Source: Zantedeschia hybrid cultivar (taxonomy: Eukaryota > Streptophyta > Magnoliopsida > Alismatales > Araceae). Taken from it: a DNA stretch of 64,000 bases. The position numbers and the translations under genes are program-made. Positions 48,859 through 58,799 of the stretch are shown piece after piece (the stretch's first letter is position 1; every line of letters begins with the position of its first letter). The stretch is taken from assembly GCA_030544215.1 (NCBI GenBank), contig JARZZO010000016.1, positions 34,928,001-34,992,000 on the forward strand, given 5' to 3'. The notes under the pieces are model-generated. The model did not search any database and had not been told where the DNA came from. It saw nothing but the letters and a program-made list of their open reading frames with translations.

Positions 48859-49837
48859 ATGCCATCTAAAATACAATCTAAGTCTACAATCATTTAAAGC
48901 ATTACAGTCATCCAGACAAGCTCTTCCTATGTAATTACTGGAGATGGACCTTCTCTAAATACTAATAATCTATTAGGAACTGACTGATGGTGCCGAGGGA
49001 TGTGAATCAGCTACCTAATTGCTGACTGGGGGTTGAAGGCATTTTGCAAGAGGAAGAATAGGAAGGATGGTGGTTTTTTTTTTTTCAGGTAGCTGAAGAT
49101 ATGCTTGCAGTTTTAAAGAAGGTTAATAGCTGTATGCGCATGCACTTCACGGATGGTTTGTAGCATAAGAAACTCAACTCTGGTTTTGGTGTTCATTTTG
49201 GGAAAGTATCATTAGCTTATAGAAGAAAACTAAGAAAAGATGCAACTCACTAGAATCTCATTGCAATTCAGCTTGCTACTGCATCGATTGTTACTTTTTT
49301 TTTGGGTTTCTTTGGGAATGCGTTGGTATTTAGAGGACAATGCAAGGTTAAATTAAGAGATTTCCAAGATATCCACAAGGAAGTTAGTAGATCAATTTTT
49401 TGGTCTTGAATGTCAGCCAAGATTTCCAAGATATCCACAATTCTTTAGGACTGTTGCCATCTTCAAGAATGAGCTCCACTGTCTGGGTGGTAGAGTGTAG
49501 TCCTTGGCTGCTGAAGTAGAGACATTTTCCATTGTAAGCAACATAGAATGCTACAACTTCTTTCCATTATGATATAAGATAAACAACAGAAATAGCAACA
49601 AAACACTCCATGCTTTTAAAAACATATCATACTTCTCATTTCTCAAAGAATCATACCACATGAATCTGAGATGACAACAGATGACACAAACCAACCACAA
49701 AAAACAAAAAACACCCATTTCAGGTTTACCCTAAATGGATTATCACTATGTCAGAAAGAGCTAAACCAGTGTAACTTGTCTGATATAAATGGTTCATGTT
49801 TAGAGATGAAACCTGCGGCTTCCTCCTTGCAGTGAGG

Positions 49838-49954
49838 GAACTCTGAAGCCAATGGACGCGGAGCAGCTGCTGGTCGCACGCTCACCGCATGATGGATTTC
49901 ATCGCCGGCTACTACAAGAACATCGAGAGCTTCCCTGTTCTCAGCCAAGTCTAG
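49838..49954 (+). pseudogene. Captured exon fragment of an aromatic-L-amino-acid decarboxylase-like gene
   Basis: Plus-strand translation gives PMDAEQL (49848-49868). After a frame change it gives AHRMMDFIAGYYKNIESFPV and LSQV (49880-49951), ending in TAG at 49952. This matches the N-terminal block of plant tyrosine/tryptophan decarboxylases (group II PLP-dependent enzymes), where a DPEQ/DAEQL stretch is followed by GHRMVDFIADYY...FPVLSQV. An acceptor-like CCTTGCAG precedes it. The catalytic PLP lysine and the rest of the enzyme are absent. The frame change and the stop make it non-coding. It is embedded in a hAT-like transposon, so transposon capture of a host gene piece is the likely origin; an unrelated element hosting the fragment by chance insertion is less likely. 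Confidence 0.75.
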
Positions 49955-50139
49955 GTATGACAAGAGAATGATGCATTTGTATGGTGTTCTTTGTCCTGCT
50001 GGGGAAATGGGTCTATCAGCCTTCTGCCTAACAAATTTATAACCCACTACACTAGAATGACCAAGAATCCACTAAACTCAGCTACCTAGGTGATACCTTA
50101 TGCAGCTCACTGGTAGGGGTGTTGCACTACTGCTCACGG

Positions 50140-50315
50140 CTCGCCGGCAGGAGGTAAAAAACGGCAGGAGGTGGTGCTTCGGCGATGGCCGCGGTGCTCG
50201 CCGGCAGGAGGTAAAAAACGGCAGGAGGTGGTGCTTCGGCGATGGCCGCGGTGCTCGCCGGCAGGGGGCTTATGCAGTACTGCTCACGGCTCGCCGGCTG
50301 GCGGTGGTGGTCTGG
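50140..50315. repeat. 57-bp tandem repeat, ~2.5-3 copies, GC-rich
   Basis: CTCGCCGGCAGGAGGTAAAA begins at 50140 and 50197. A third, shorter copy begins at 50254 with GGGGG. CTCGCCGG(C/A)(A/T)GG-type words continue to about 50400. It lies in the right half of the hAT-like element. Confidence 0.85.
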
Positions 50316-50504
50316 GGGGTGATTGTCGACAGGGGGTGGTGCTGCGCCGGTGGCCGTGGTGCTCGCCGGCAGGGGGTGGCGCTCGCCGGCAGGAGGTGGG
50401 GGATCCAAAGAGCTACCTTGGCCGGCGGCGGCGCACCTAGGTTTCAGGATAGAACCGTGGAAGAAGAAGGGGATTTGGGGGTTTTTGGTAAGGGGCGTTT
50501 TTAA

Positions 50505-50656
50505 ACCAGCGTATTATACGTTTTGCGTATTATACGCGTATAATACGTCAGGAGGGTTAAATACGCGTATAAAACGTAGGTTCTCTCTATTGTGCGACGG
50601 GAGTATAATACGTTTTATTATACGAACGTGTATAATACGCGTATTAAATACGTATT
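50505..50656. repeat. Palindromic CGTATTATACG/CGTATAATACG array at the right end of the hAT-like element
   Basis: GCGTATTATACG (50511 and 50526), CGCGTATAATACG, TATAATACG (50603), ATTATACGAACG and GTATAATACGCGTATT (50632) alternate on both strands within 150 bases of the terminus. Confidence 0.75.
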
Positions 50657-50675
50657 TGCTAACTATGGGGAGCAC

Positions 50676-51505
50676 CGATGCAGCTGCCAGATAGAGTTGC
50701 AATACAACCTAGCCACAGGTGGTAGGGCTCCAAGACATATGCCAGCGAGAGATATATGGATGGCACTTGGCTGTTTGAACACAGTTGCAACAGAAGGCAG
50801 CCGCAGGTGGTGGGGCTTGAAGATGTATGCTGGTGCAAGATATGGATGCGTACCTTCATTATTGGTAAGCAAGATCTCGGGACGGAATCTATCCAAAGTC
50901 ATTGGAATTGCTACAAATTCTCCGATGACGCCAATGGATATTGATGAAGAAAGCGCCAAAATTGCAGATGGATGAGGGCCACACAGCAAAATGGGGGCCG
51001 AGCAAGCAACAAAATAACAACACACCACCACAAAGAGGGGTGGCAATAGAGGGAAAATTGGGTACAAACAAAGATAATAAAAAGGCTGGAGAGTCGAGCT
51101 CCGGTGGGGACAAGAGGATGCCAGAGAAAGAACCCCATAGAGGTGAACAAAATCGGTTAAGGCATCACTTACCAATACAAAAATGGGGAATGAAGGGCAG
51201 AGGGGTTGGGATGGTGCAGGCAAGGGGGATCTCGAAGTGGAAGGAGTGGGGAAGGGGTTTGACAACAAAGTGGGATGGGGATTGCTAGGAAATGGATGGG
51301 AGGGGAGGAAAAACGGAGGAAGAGGTATACTTGGGGGTGGGGATTGCTAGGAAATGGATGGGAGGGGAGGAAAAATGGAGGACGAAGAGACCCAGAAGTT
51401 GGCGTTGATGAGGCTGGCTATTCTGCCGAAGAACCGGGGAGGGTTCCACTGGAAGCCTGGTAATGGGTCCTTGTTCTCCAGAAAGCACGTGATATCAGCT
51501 TATGT
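50676..51505. other. Continuation of host sequence right of the hAT-like element; no gene recognised
   Basis: A long minus-strand frame (about 50663-51268) exists, but its translation shows no domain I recognise and it crosses the transposon boundary, so I do not call it a gene. An imperfect repeat of CCACAGGTGGT(A/G)GGGCT is present at 50713 and 50798. A 62-bp direct repeat starting GGATTGCTAGGAAATGG lies at 51279 and 51341. Confidence 0.45.
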
Positions 51506-52062
51506 TCCTTTTTAATTGTTGGCATATGCCTTTTGGTAGTTATATAATAGGTTATGTAAACATTCCATGCATGTCATCTTTCTGGCTAAGGGTCATTTGG
51601 TATGTCATAAAATATTATAAAATGACATTTTCTTTATGTTTGGATTGCTGTAAATCATTTTATGTTACTTTTCATACATTTGGAGTATTGTAAATTATGT
51701 ATTTCAAAGTCAATTTCCCTAAAAACCTCTTTTAAGTTGATTTGGATTTTCAGTCTAAAACCATCGTACTTGTTTTTGCTAATTTTAAAATCGATGATTT
51801 GAAAGCCAAAATTTACGACAGTTTACTACACACAAAGGTTGTTGCTCACGAAGTATATGCACATTACCAAAAGAAGCATCAGTAAGAGCATTCTCGAGAG
51901 AATATTTTTCGGAAGTAATCTTAGACTCAAGACCGTGAATACTATTGGTGTCTAAGCTTTTAGTTAGCCCAGATCTTGAATTCCTTTTACCTCTCTTTGA
52001 AGCCCAACAAGACATGTTTTTTGCTCTCCAACATGGATGACAATGCTATTTCTTCTACTTTT
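51506..52062. repeat. Second copy of the segment at 8475-9060
   Basis: It aligns over about 550 bases with 8475-9060, including GTTGTTGCTCACGAAG(T/C)ATATGCACATTACCAAA-like and CATGGATGACAATGCTATTTC(T/C)-like blocks. It contains a diverged TTTGGT...-type MITE core. Parent element unknown. Confidence 0.6.
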
Positions 52063-54486
52063 TTTGCTTGATAATAACTTACTGCACTACCTAGTGGTGT
52101 AGCACCACCTGGTCAGTGCTTTCAATTATTTTTTTGAATTTTTTAAGTGGATCATGATGGGTCAAAATTTTGTCCACCACGATCCGAGCCTTCTATCTCC
52201 GGTCAGAGGGAGGTCGTCCACTGGTCCCTACAAAAGAGAGCACCGTAGAGGGCCTCCGGTGGTGGTCCAGGAGATCCTCCTCTGATGCCTAAGTTAGAGG
52301 GCTGTGGGAATAGGGGAGTAGCCGAAGGGTGTTTTGGCTTCAGAACAACATACCTGTATAGCTCGGACCGAGGCTCCTTATGTAGAGATAGAGATCCTGT
52401 TATAGGTCTATTATGATAAGGAAGGCGAGATCCTAAAAGATTTGCTAGTCGAGTTTCGAATGAGAAAGACTTGTGCCGCAGGGGTGTCTGTATCAATGCG
52501 GACTCCTGGTTACCTTTCTTGGTAAGCTCTTGGTCGTGATTAGATTTGTCACTGAGGAAATCGAGATCCTGAGCGGAGTTGTCATGTTTAGGGATTCAAC
52601 TTCGTACTGGATTTAAAAATAGAAGAGACATCCCTTATAGTGATCCGAATCCCTTATGTGTGGACAAATCCATTCTCGGAGAGATATGGACGATTTCTCT
52701 GCAGCAACATCATTTGAGTTGAACCGAGATTCCCAAAGGATAAGTCCAACCCTACCTAGATTCTTGTTCTGGAGGAGGGAATGGAGAGAGCTTGTGGATA
52801 GATCCTGACCCTTCTTGGTCCTAGGCTGGTTTAGGCCCCTGCTTTGACGAATCGGGCTTGTCATATTGGGCCCTACCCATCTGGAATTGGGCTTGTCGAA
52901 GTCTTCCTCCTTCACTTGCCCCCCACTCCTTGGTGTGCATGCGGACCAAGGAGTGGTTGAAGTTCTTTCAGGGGAAGCCTTGTAATAGCCAGTCCAACCC
53001 TGAAAGATCAACTGTCACGGAGGCGGCATCGTTGTGCCGGTCGTTCCTTTGGTTCCTGTGCTGTCCCCGAGCTCCAACATGTGCTGGATGTTGCTGTTGC
53101 AGCGCTCGGTCATGACTTGCCCAGGCGATTAGAAGAAGACAGAAAAGAGGGGGCTCAGGAGTAGTTCCCGATTGAGATCATCACTACCGCTGCCTGAGTA
53201 TGAAGTGGTCAAGAGGGCGGATCCCAAGTTCGGGGCAGAGCCCGTGGTTCCAATGGGAACGATGCGAGGAGGTGGCAGTTATTGTAGTGACAATTTGCTT
53301 CATAATCTTGATGGTCGAGGAAGTCTTCTCGACACCCCCAGCAGAGTTAGAGGTCACTAGCGGGAGCTCAAGGTCCTTCTCGATCTTGTAGCTATGTTAA
53401 GGGCAGGGAAGTCGGAGGTGATGTTGTGTCGGCGACTACTAAGGTGGGTCAAGCCTATGCTATGTAGTCATCAAAGGAGGACCTCAGGGGCTCCTGTCAT
53501 GGTAGGGAGTGCTTGCATGGTCAAGGTGGGAACTGGTAAGGCAGCACTTGGTGTCAAGGAAGGCGCTCACACAGATGAGTCTGGGTCGTTGAGGCAACAT
53601 CAGACTAGGATTCTGAGGCGGTGCATCCTTCATCGGTCTATCAGCAAGTCATACCCCCAGCTCTCCAGGAGGTTGGACAATTGTAGAAACGACTAGAATG
53701 GCATCTGCACTTGCAGTGGACTCGGACACCCTGACAGTAGAAGGAATCATCTGGGATGCTATGATGGATCTTTTGGAGTTCTGCAGGCAGAGGACGACGT
53801 GAAGAAAATATGTGGCGGCTGAAATGTCAATAGTACGTCCATATCCAAAGTGCACGCCCAAGCGGGCCTTGGCGAGACGTATGAGGAGATCCATTAGTTG
53901 TAGAGGGGTGCGCTAAGTGCTGGAGTGGCTTGGTCTTCTGGAGGACTATTAGGAGCTGTAGTCCTTAGGCCTTGGCGGCTTGGTCATGTTGGCGGCCACA
54001 TCTTCGTTGAAGGCGGGGCTCTGCACGATGGTGCTCTCGAAGGAGTGGGAGGCCGATACTCGGATAAACTCGGCCGAGGGTGAAGCTTGGGTTGTAGTCG
54101 TAAAGGAAGAGGTGCTTTGTCAAGAGCTCGATGCTTCTCGATTATGTGCTGAAGAAATGGAGTAGTCTTGCCAGTCTCTTCGCTGAGAGTTAGAAGTCAT
54201 CTGAGAGGAGCTTGCCTCTGAGCATCATCGATCAGTCTCCTAAGGAGTGTCATGGATTGTGATCGAGCAGTCTACGGGGTTAGCTTACGGTGGAGACGCA
54301 CAAGTTTGTGCCTTGTGTTTGGCCCATAGATTGCATGTGTACTCGATCAGCTTGTGAGTTGTCGTGAGTACTTCCCCCGTCTTCCCCCCGACTGGGTAGG
54401 GGTAAGTTGTAGAAAGACAATTTAGGCAAAGGGGTAGTCGAGATAGGCTGCAACTGGGGTGTGCAATCGTATTTGAGTAGAGTCGC
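52063..54486. other. Unrecognised, probably retroelement-derived DNA
   Basis: About 2.4 kb of moderate-GC DNA, different in composition from its AT-rich neighbours. Small frames occur on both strands, but none shows gag, protease, RT, RNase H or integrase motifs. It runs straight into two tandem arrays and a GA-rich tract. It may be LTR or untranslated DNA of a large non-autonomous element; I cannot prove that. Confidence 0.3.
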
Positions 54487-55075
54487 TTTGACGAGTTTTA
54501 TCCCATTGTTGAGTGGGGAGCTCCTGGAGAGAGTTTTATCCCATCTTCAGGCAGGGAGTCCATTTCCTGTGTAACAAAGATAGTAGTCCGATCGAGTTTT
54601 ATATCATCTTTGGGTGGGGAGTCCCTGGAACGAGTCTTATTCCATCTTCGAGTGGTGAGCCCCTTCCCCATGTAACAAGGATAATAGACTGATCGAGGTT
54701 TATCCCATCTTTACGTAGGCAACCTCTGGAATGAGTTTTATCCTATCTTCGGGTGGGAAGCCTCTTTCTAGTGTAACAAGGATAGTAGACCGATCGAGTT
54801 TTATCCCATCTTTGGGCGGCGAGCTCTTGGTGCGAGTTTTATTCTATCTTCGGGTGGGGAGCCCTTTCCCTATAAAACAAGGGTAATAGATCAATTGAGT
54901 TTTATCCCATCTTCGGGTGGAGAGCTCTTAGAAAGAGTTTATCCTATCTTCGGGTGGAGAGCCCCTTCCCTGTGTAATAGGGTTAATAGATCGATCGAGT
55001 TTTATCCTATCTTTAGGTGGGGAGCCCTCGGAATGAGTTTTATCCCTTCCCTATGTAACAAGGATAATAGACCAG
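54487..55075. repeat. ~101-bp tandem array, 5-6 copies
   Basis: GATCGAG (or a variant) recurs at about 54590, 54691, 54792, 54891 and 54992. Each unit has two GAGTTTTATCC(C)ATCTT(C/T)-(G)GGTGGGGAG half-units and a GTGTAACAAGGATAATAGA word. Copies differ at several positions, so the array is old or evolving by slippage. Confidence 0.85.
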
Positions 55076-55084
55076 TAGGTCAGT

Positions 55085-55480
55085 GGCATGGCAACTTGTG
55101 TCGTTAGTGATCATAGAGCTGTCAGAGGTGCTCGAAGGCGACCTGAGAGCGTTTGGAGGCGCTCAGTATGATGAAGACCGGTCGGAGGTGATCAACAATG
55201 ATCGGAGAGTTGTCGGAGGTGATCAACGATGATCAGAGAGTGGTCGGAGGTGCTCGGAGGTGATCGACGATGGTCCAAGAGCAGTCAGAGGCGATTGGGG
55301 AGCGGTCGGAGGTGATTAGAGAGAGGTTGAAGGGGCTCAGGGACGATTGGAGAGCGGTCGGAGGTGATCGGCGATGATCGTAGAGCAATTCAGAGGTGAT
55401 CGTAGAGCATTCAAGGAGCTCAGGGACGATCAGAGAGTAGTCAGAGGTGATCGGCGACAACTAGAGAGTGATGGAAGACA
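55085..55480. repeat. Irregular short tandem array, GGTCGGAGGTGATC units
   Basis: GGTCGGAGGTGATC(A/G)(A/G)C(A/G)ATGATCGGAGAG and shortened forms recur about ten times with 30-45-base spacing. GATGATC and GATCATC-type arms make each unit partly self-complementary. Confidence 0.8.
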
Positions 55481-55849
55481 ATCGGTAGTGATTAGAGTTT
55501 GTTACCATAGTTCTTGGTTGGGGGTCGGGCCGACCCAAATAGTGGCAAGATCTTCTTTTGACTTCATTGTCTCTATCACCGCTTGGATAACCACCATGAT
55601 GTGTTGGGCGCGGTGCGCCGCGTACGGGCAGACGTGCCAGGCGAGGGCACAGCAGGCAAGGTGCTGACGGGGCGGCGGCGCGAGGCGGGAAAGCCCGGCA
55701 TGGGCGACGATGCCCGCCCGTGCGAAAGCGCGTGGGCTGCCGCGTGGACCTCACGGGACCCGGGGTGGCGGCTGGCGAGCAAGAAGGTGCTGAATGGCGC
55801 CGCGTGGCTCGTACGGTGGCGCTAGCGGGCCCGGAGAGCGAGCGAGAGC

Positions 55850-55904
<55 letters not shown>

Positions 55905-56220
55905 GCAGAGGGTAACACAAGAGAGAAAGAGAAAAAGTGGGAGAGAGAAAGAGTCTGACAGAGAATATAAAAGAGAGAGATGCGTAGGGAGAGAGAGAGG
56001 TGTGTAGAAGAGAGAGATAGAGAGTAGGGGGAAGAAGGACAAAAATAATAAAAAGAACCTTTTAAAAGTTCAAAAGAGGGAGAGAGAGAAAGATAAGAAA
56101 GAATTGCAGAAAAGAGAGAAAATGGGAGAGAGAGAGAGCTCGGCTAGAGAGGTGGAGATTCAAGAGATTCAAAAGTGTCTTTTTCCTCCCCCCATCCTTG
56201 GTTTTATAGAAGAGGGCCCC
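55481..56220 (-). other. GC-rich then GA-rich tract; possible minus-strand LTR promoter
   Basis: 55580-55850 is very GC-rich and 55852-56150 is strongly purine-rich (an uninterrupted AG run at 55852-55902). At 56208-56201 the minus strand reads TATAAAAC, a possible TATA box for leftward transcription through the CT-rich strand. A minus-strand element LTR is a plausible reading, but no ends were found. Confidence 0.35.
55852..55902. repeat. (AG)n microsatellite, ~51 bp
   Basis: Uninterrupted AG/GA dinucleotides for about 25 units, followed by several shorter GAGA runs to about 56140. Confidence 0.95.
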
Positions 56221-57320
56221 AAATTTTGAATTTTAAAAAGGTAATAAATAGGCCATTATTTGCGTTAAGTTCTCTCTTGATTAAGGGATTCTTTTTAAAG
56301 ATAATAATGGACTATTTTGAAATTTGAATTTAGAGAGGGATATTTGATTTTGAATTTCGATATTTGAATTTTGTATAATAAATGTTATTTTTGAAAATTG
56401 AAATTCAAATTTAAAAACAATAAGTATTATTTTAAAATTTGATTTTTGAGATTCTCTCCTCTCTTTCTCTTAGTTGGCATGTGAGTTCCTTTTGAAAACC
56501 AAAAAATACAATCTTGTTCCTTTCAAGAATCGAACCCTGGTGACTTCATTGAAACTCAAGTGGGCTAACCACTATGCCATCTGTTTGCTCATGTCCTGAA
56601 TTTACATAAAATAATAGGTGAGTTCATGTGGCAATTAATAAATTATTCAAATGCAGATTAAATAATTGCTGAGAAGCTCTTATTTGAGAATGAAATTGTT
56701 ACATTCACTTAATCCATGAAATGATGATATTTGAAATTCGAATATTAAAGAATTAGTATTTTTGAAAGCATAAATGATTTATCTATCATTCCATGCGATT
56801 TTGTATATGAAAGTGATAGTATTGTGTGTAAATTTCATCTATTATTTATCTAAAAATGTGTACTTATCAGTGACCACTCTTTAATCGAGTCGAAGCCATA
56901 TCGGATTGGCATTCTACTATTAGAATAGCCATATCTTCCTCATCAGCTTCGACTCGAAACCAACTTTCGCTTCTCACTTTCTTGCAATCCAACATTTAAA
57001 TGTTATGATTATTGATTATTTATATGTTGCTGATGTGCGTAATTGCAGCTATAGGAAATTCGAAGGAAAATTGAAGACGTAGGAGGCTAATAGTTTTAGA
57101 CGTATAGACTTTGAGTTCCTCTTTAAAATAAAATAATGAAGAGTCTATATTCCCCAAGTTATTCAATTAGACAATAAATTCCTCTTGTTTGCATTTAGAT
57201 TATGAACTTATTTTCTAATTTTTAAACCAACATGCATTACATAAGCATCATCCACAAGAAAATCCATTCCCGCCCTGGGGGCAATGACTACGATTTGTCA
57301 TTCTGCTTATCCCATTAGCC
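56221..57320. other. AT-rich non-coding stretch containing a SINE-like segment
   Basis: Apart from the tRNA-like segment at 56519-56592 I see no coding or repeat structure. Confidence 0.4.
56519..56592 (-). ncRNA. tRNA-derived SINE head (A and B boxes)
   Basis: On the minus strand, ATGGCATAGTGGTTAGCCC matches a polymerase III A box / tRNA D-arm. TTCAATGAAGTCACC follows, then GGGTTCGATTC matches the B box / T-arm. Spacing is that of a tRNA. This combination is characteristic of plant tRNA-derived SINEs. A complete acceptor stem is not evident, so a functional tRNA gene is unlikely. The 3' end of the SINE was not delimited. Confidence 0.6.
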
Positions 57321-58330
57321 TCAGTTTGTTTGCGGAATAGGTCTGGAATAGGGTCTTTTATTCCACTTAAATCTTTTAACCCAGTTTGGCGGAGGGCATT
57401 GCTTAACCCAGGGGTGGAATACCTTATACCTGGTTTAAGTGGAATAGGGGCAGAATTACATGTTCTTAATAAATTATGATTAACGTTAATTGTTATTCAA
57501 ATTTCTTATCAATAAATGGAGCATAAAAATTTTATCTTAATAATTAAATATGATTAATGTTAATTAATATTAGTTAATCAAAATAATATTAAATAATATT
57601 TAGTAATTAGTATATTACTATTTAAATTAATAATAAACTATGATTAACGTTAATTGTTATTCAAATTTCTTATCAATAAATGGAGCATAATAAATTTTTC
57701 TTAATAATTAACTATGATTAATGTTAATTAATATTAGTTAATCAAAACAATATTAAATAATATTTAGTAATCATACTAATATTTATTAATATTAATATTT
57801 ATGAATTAATATTTATTATTAATATGAATTAATGGTGATTAATAATATTTATTAACATTGTTAATAATAATTAACATTTATTACTTAACATTTTTAATAT
57901 TTAATACTATTTAAATGGAGCATAATAAAATTTATATTAATAATTAACTATGATTAATGTTTGCTAGTATTTATTAATCAAAATAATAATAGTTAATATT
58001 TATTAATCATAATAATCTATATTAATATTGTTTAGTATGTATTAATCACAATAATATTTATTAATATTATCAATATTAATTAACATTTATTAATATTAAT
58101 TAATATTTATGAATATATATTAATCAATATAATATTTTGAACTCTTTATTCCACTCTTTATTCTCTTCTTTATTCTACTTATTCCTACCAAATCACTTGG
58201 AATAGCGCAGTGCAATTCTACTTATTCTGGGTGGAATACCAACTACTTACCAAACTAAAATACCTCTTATTCTGGGTTAAGAAATCCCTTCCTCCTTATT
58301 CTGGTTTAAGCTATTCTGCAAACAAACTGA
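57321..58330. mobile_element. Terminal-inverted-repeat element (~1010 bp) with AT-rich repeat core
   Basis: The left end TCAGTTTGTTTGCGGAATAG is the inverse of the right end (GCTATTCTGCAAACAAACTGA), with one mismatch in the first 18. Further pairs of GGAATA.../TATTCC words continue inward on both sides. The core is nearly pure A/T and contains about 2.5 copies of a 164-bp unit (57468, 57632, partial near 57905). No transposase was found. The target duplication is unclear, so the superfamily is undecided. Confidence 0.7.
57468..57990. repeat. 164-bp AT-rich direct repeats in the TIR element core
   Basis: AATAAA(T/C)TATGATTAACG starts units at 57468 and 57632. ATGGAGCATAATAAA returns at 57916 in a third, partial copy. 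Confidence 0.8.
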
Positions 58331-58799
58331 TACTTAGTGATTTGTGATTCTGACAATTGTTCGTTTGTTAGCTCTTTGAATTGCAAGATCTTATCTTTTC
58401 CTAATCCACGTGCTTGAGATTTTCTCACTTGATGATCATGTGATGCGCCAGGCTGCCGTGCGCCCGTTGTGTTGAGACATTTTCAAGTCACACCCCTTCA
58501 TCTTCCCTGCTTGAGATCCCTTTGGGCCAGATTGCCATACATCTTAGTAGGCCAAGGCCTCGTAGTTCCAGCACCTGAGGGTCCTACGGGTTGTGATTCT
58601 TTAGTATGGATTTTGTCTCTCTTCCTAATCACCCTTGTAGTCCAAATACCTAATTCTCGTATATTCATCACATTCGCATATCATCTCTGGGCACAACTCA
58701 TCCTCTTTTAAGGCTATCCAAAATCAGATTAGATTTTCGAAACACCCATTTATCATTTCGCTCTACTCCATTGCAAAATGGGCGTCCGGGAGGGAAATT
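58331..58799 (+). mobile_element. 3' internal end of a gypsy-like element with polypurine tract
   Basis: The stretch ends GGGCGTCCGGGAGGGAAATT immediately before an LTR starting TGTAGACACC, the arrangement seen at the 3' end of Tat/Retand-type gypsy elements. No coding domain remains in the preceding 450 bases; an element body upstream, if any, has been replaced or interrupted. Confidence 0.5.

Larger units (their letters stand above)
48282..50667. mobile_element. Non-autonomous hAT-like DNA transposon, 2386 bp, with captured gene fragment
   Basis: The termini CATAGTTAG(TT)AAATACGG and, inverted at the right end, CATAGTTAGCAAATACGTA form a terminal inverted repeat inside a perfect 8-bp duplication, which together define hAT. 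Subterminal DNA is dense with repeated short words: ATTCGGT(A/T)AA and GGTACGGAATACGTACGG on the left (48295-48435), and CGTATTATACGCGTATAATACG on the right (50511-50655). This is as expected for transposase-binding arrays. No transposase coding was found. The interior holds an approximately 165-bp repeated AT-rich unit, an amino-acid decarboxylase-like exon fragment, and a 57-bp tandem repeat. Confidence 0.85.

Noticed and set aside
50663..51268. A 200-codon minus-strand frame
   Set aside because: It shows no recognisable domain, has simple composition, and runs across the hAT-like element boundary and its target duplication, so it cannot be an ancestral gene.
54487..55480. CRISPR-like repeat-spacer array
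   Set aside because: Units are contiguous, diverged tandem repeats with no unique spacers, in a plant nuclear context.
55461..56042. A 193-codon minus-strand frame rich in leucine and serine
   Set aside because: Most of it is the translation of the (AG)n tract and GC-rich repeat DNA; low complexity explains the open frame.
56519..56592. A functional tRNA gene
   Set aside because: A and B boxes are good, but I could not pair an acceptor stem or a convincing anticodon arm; a SINE head fits better.
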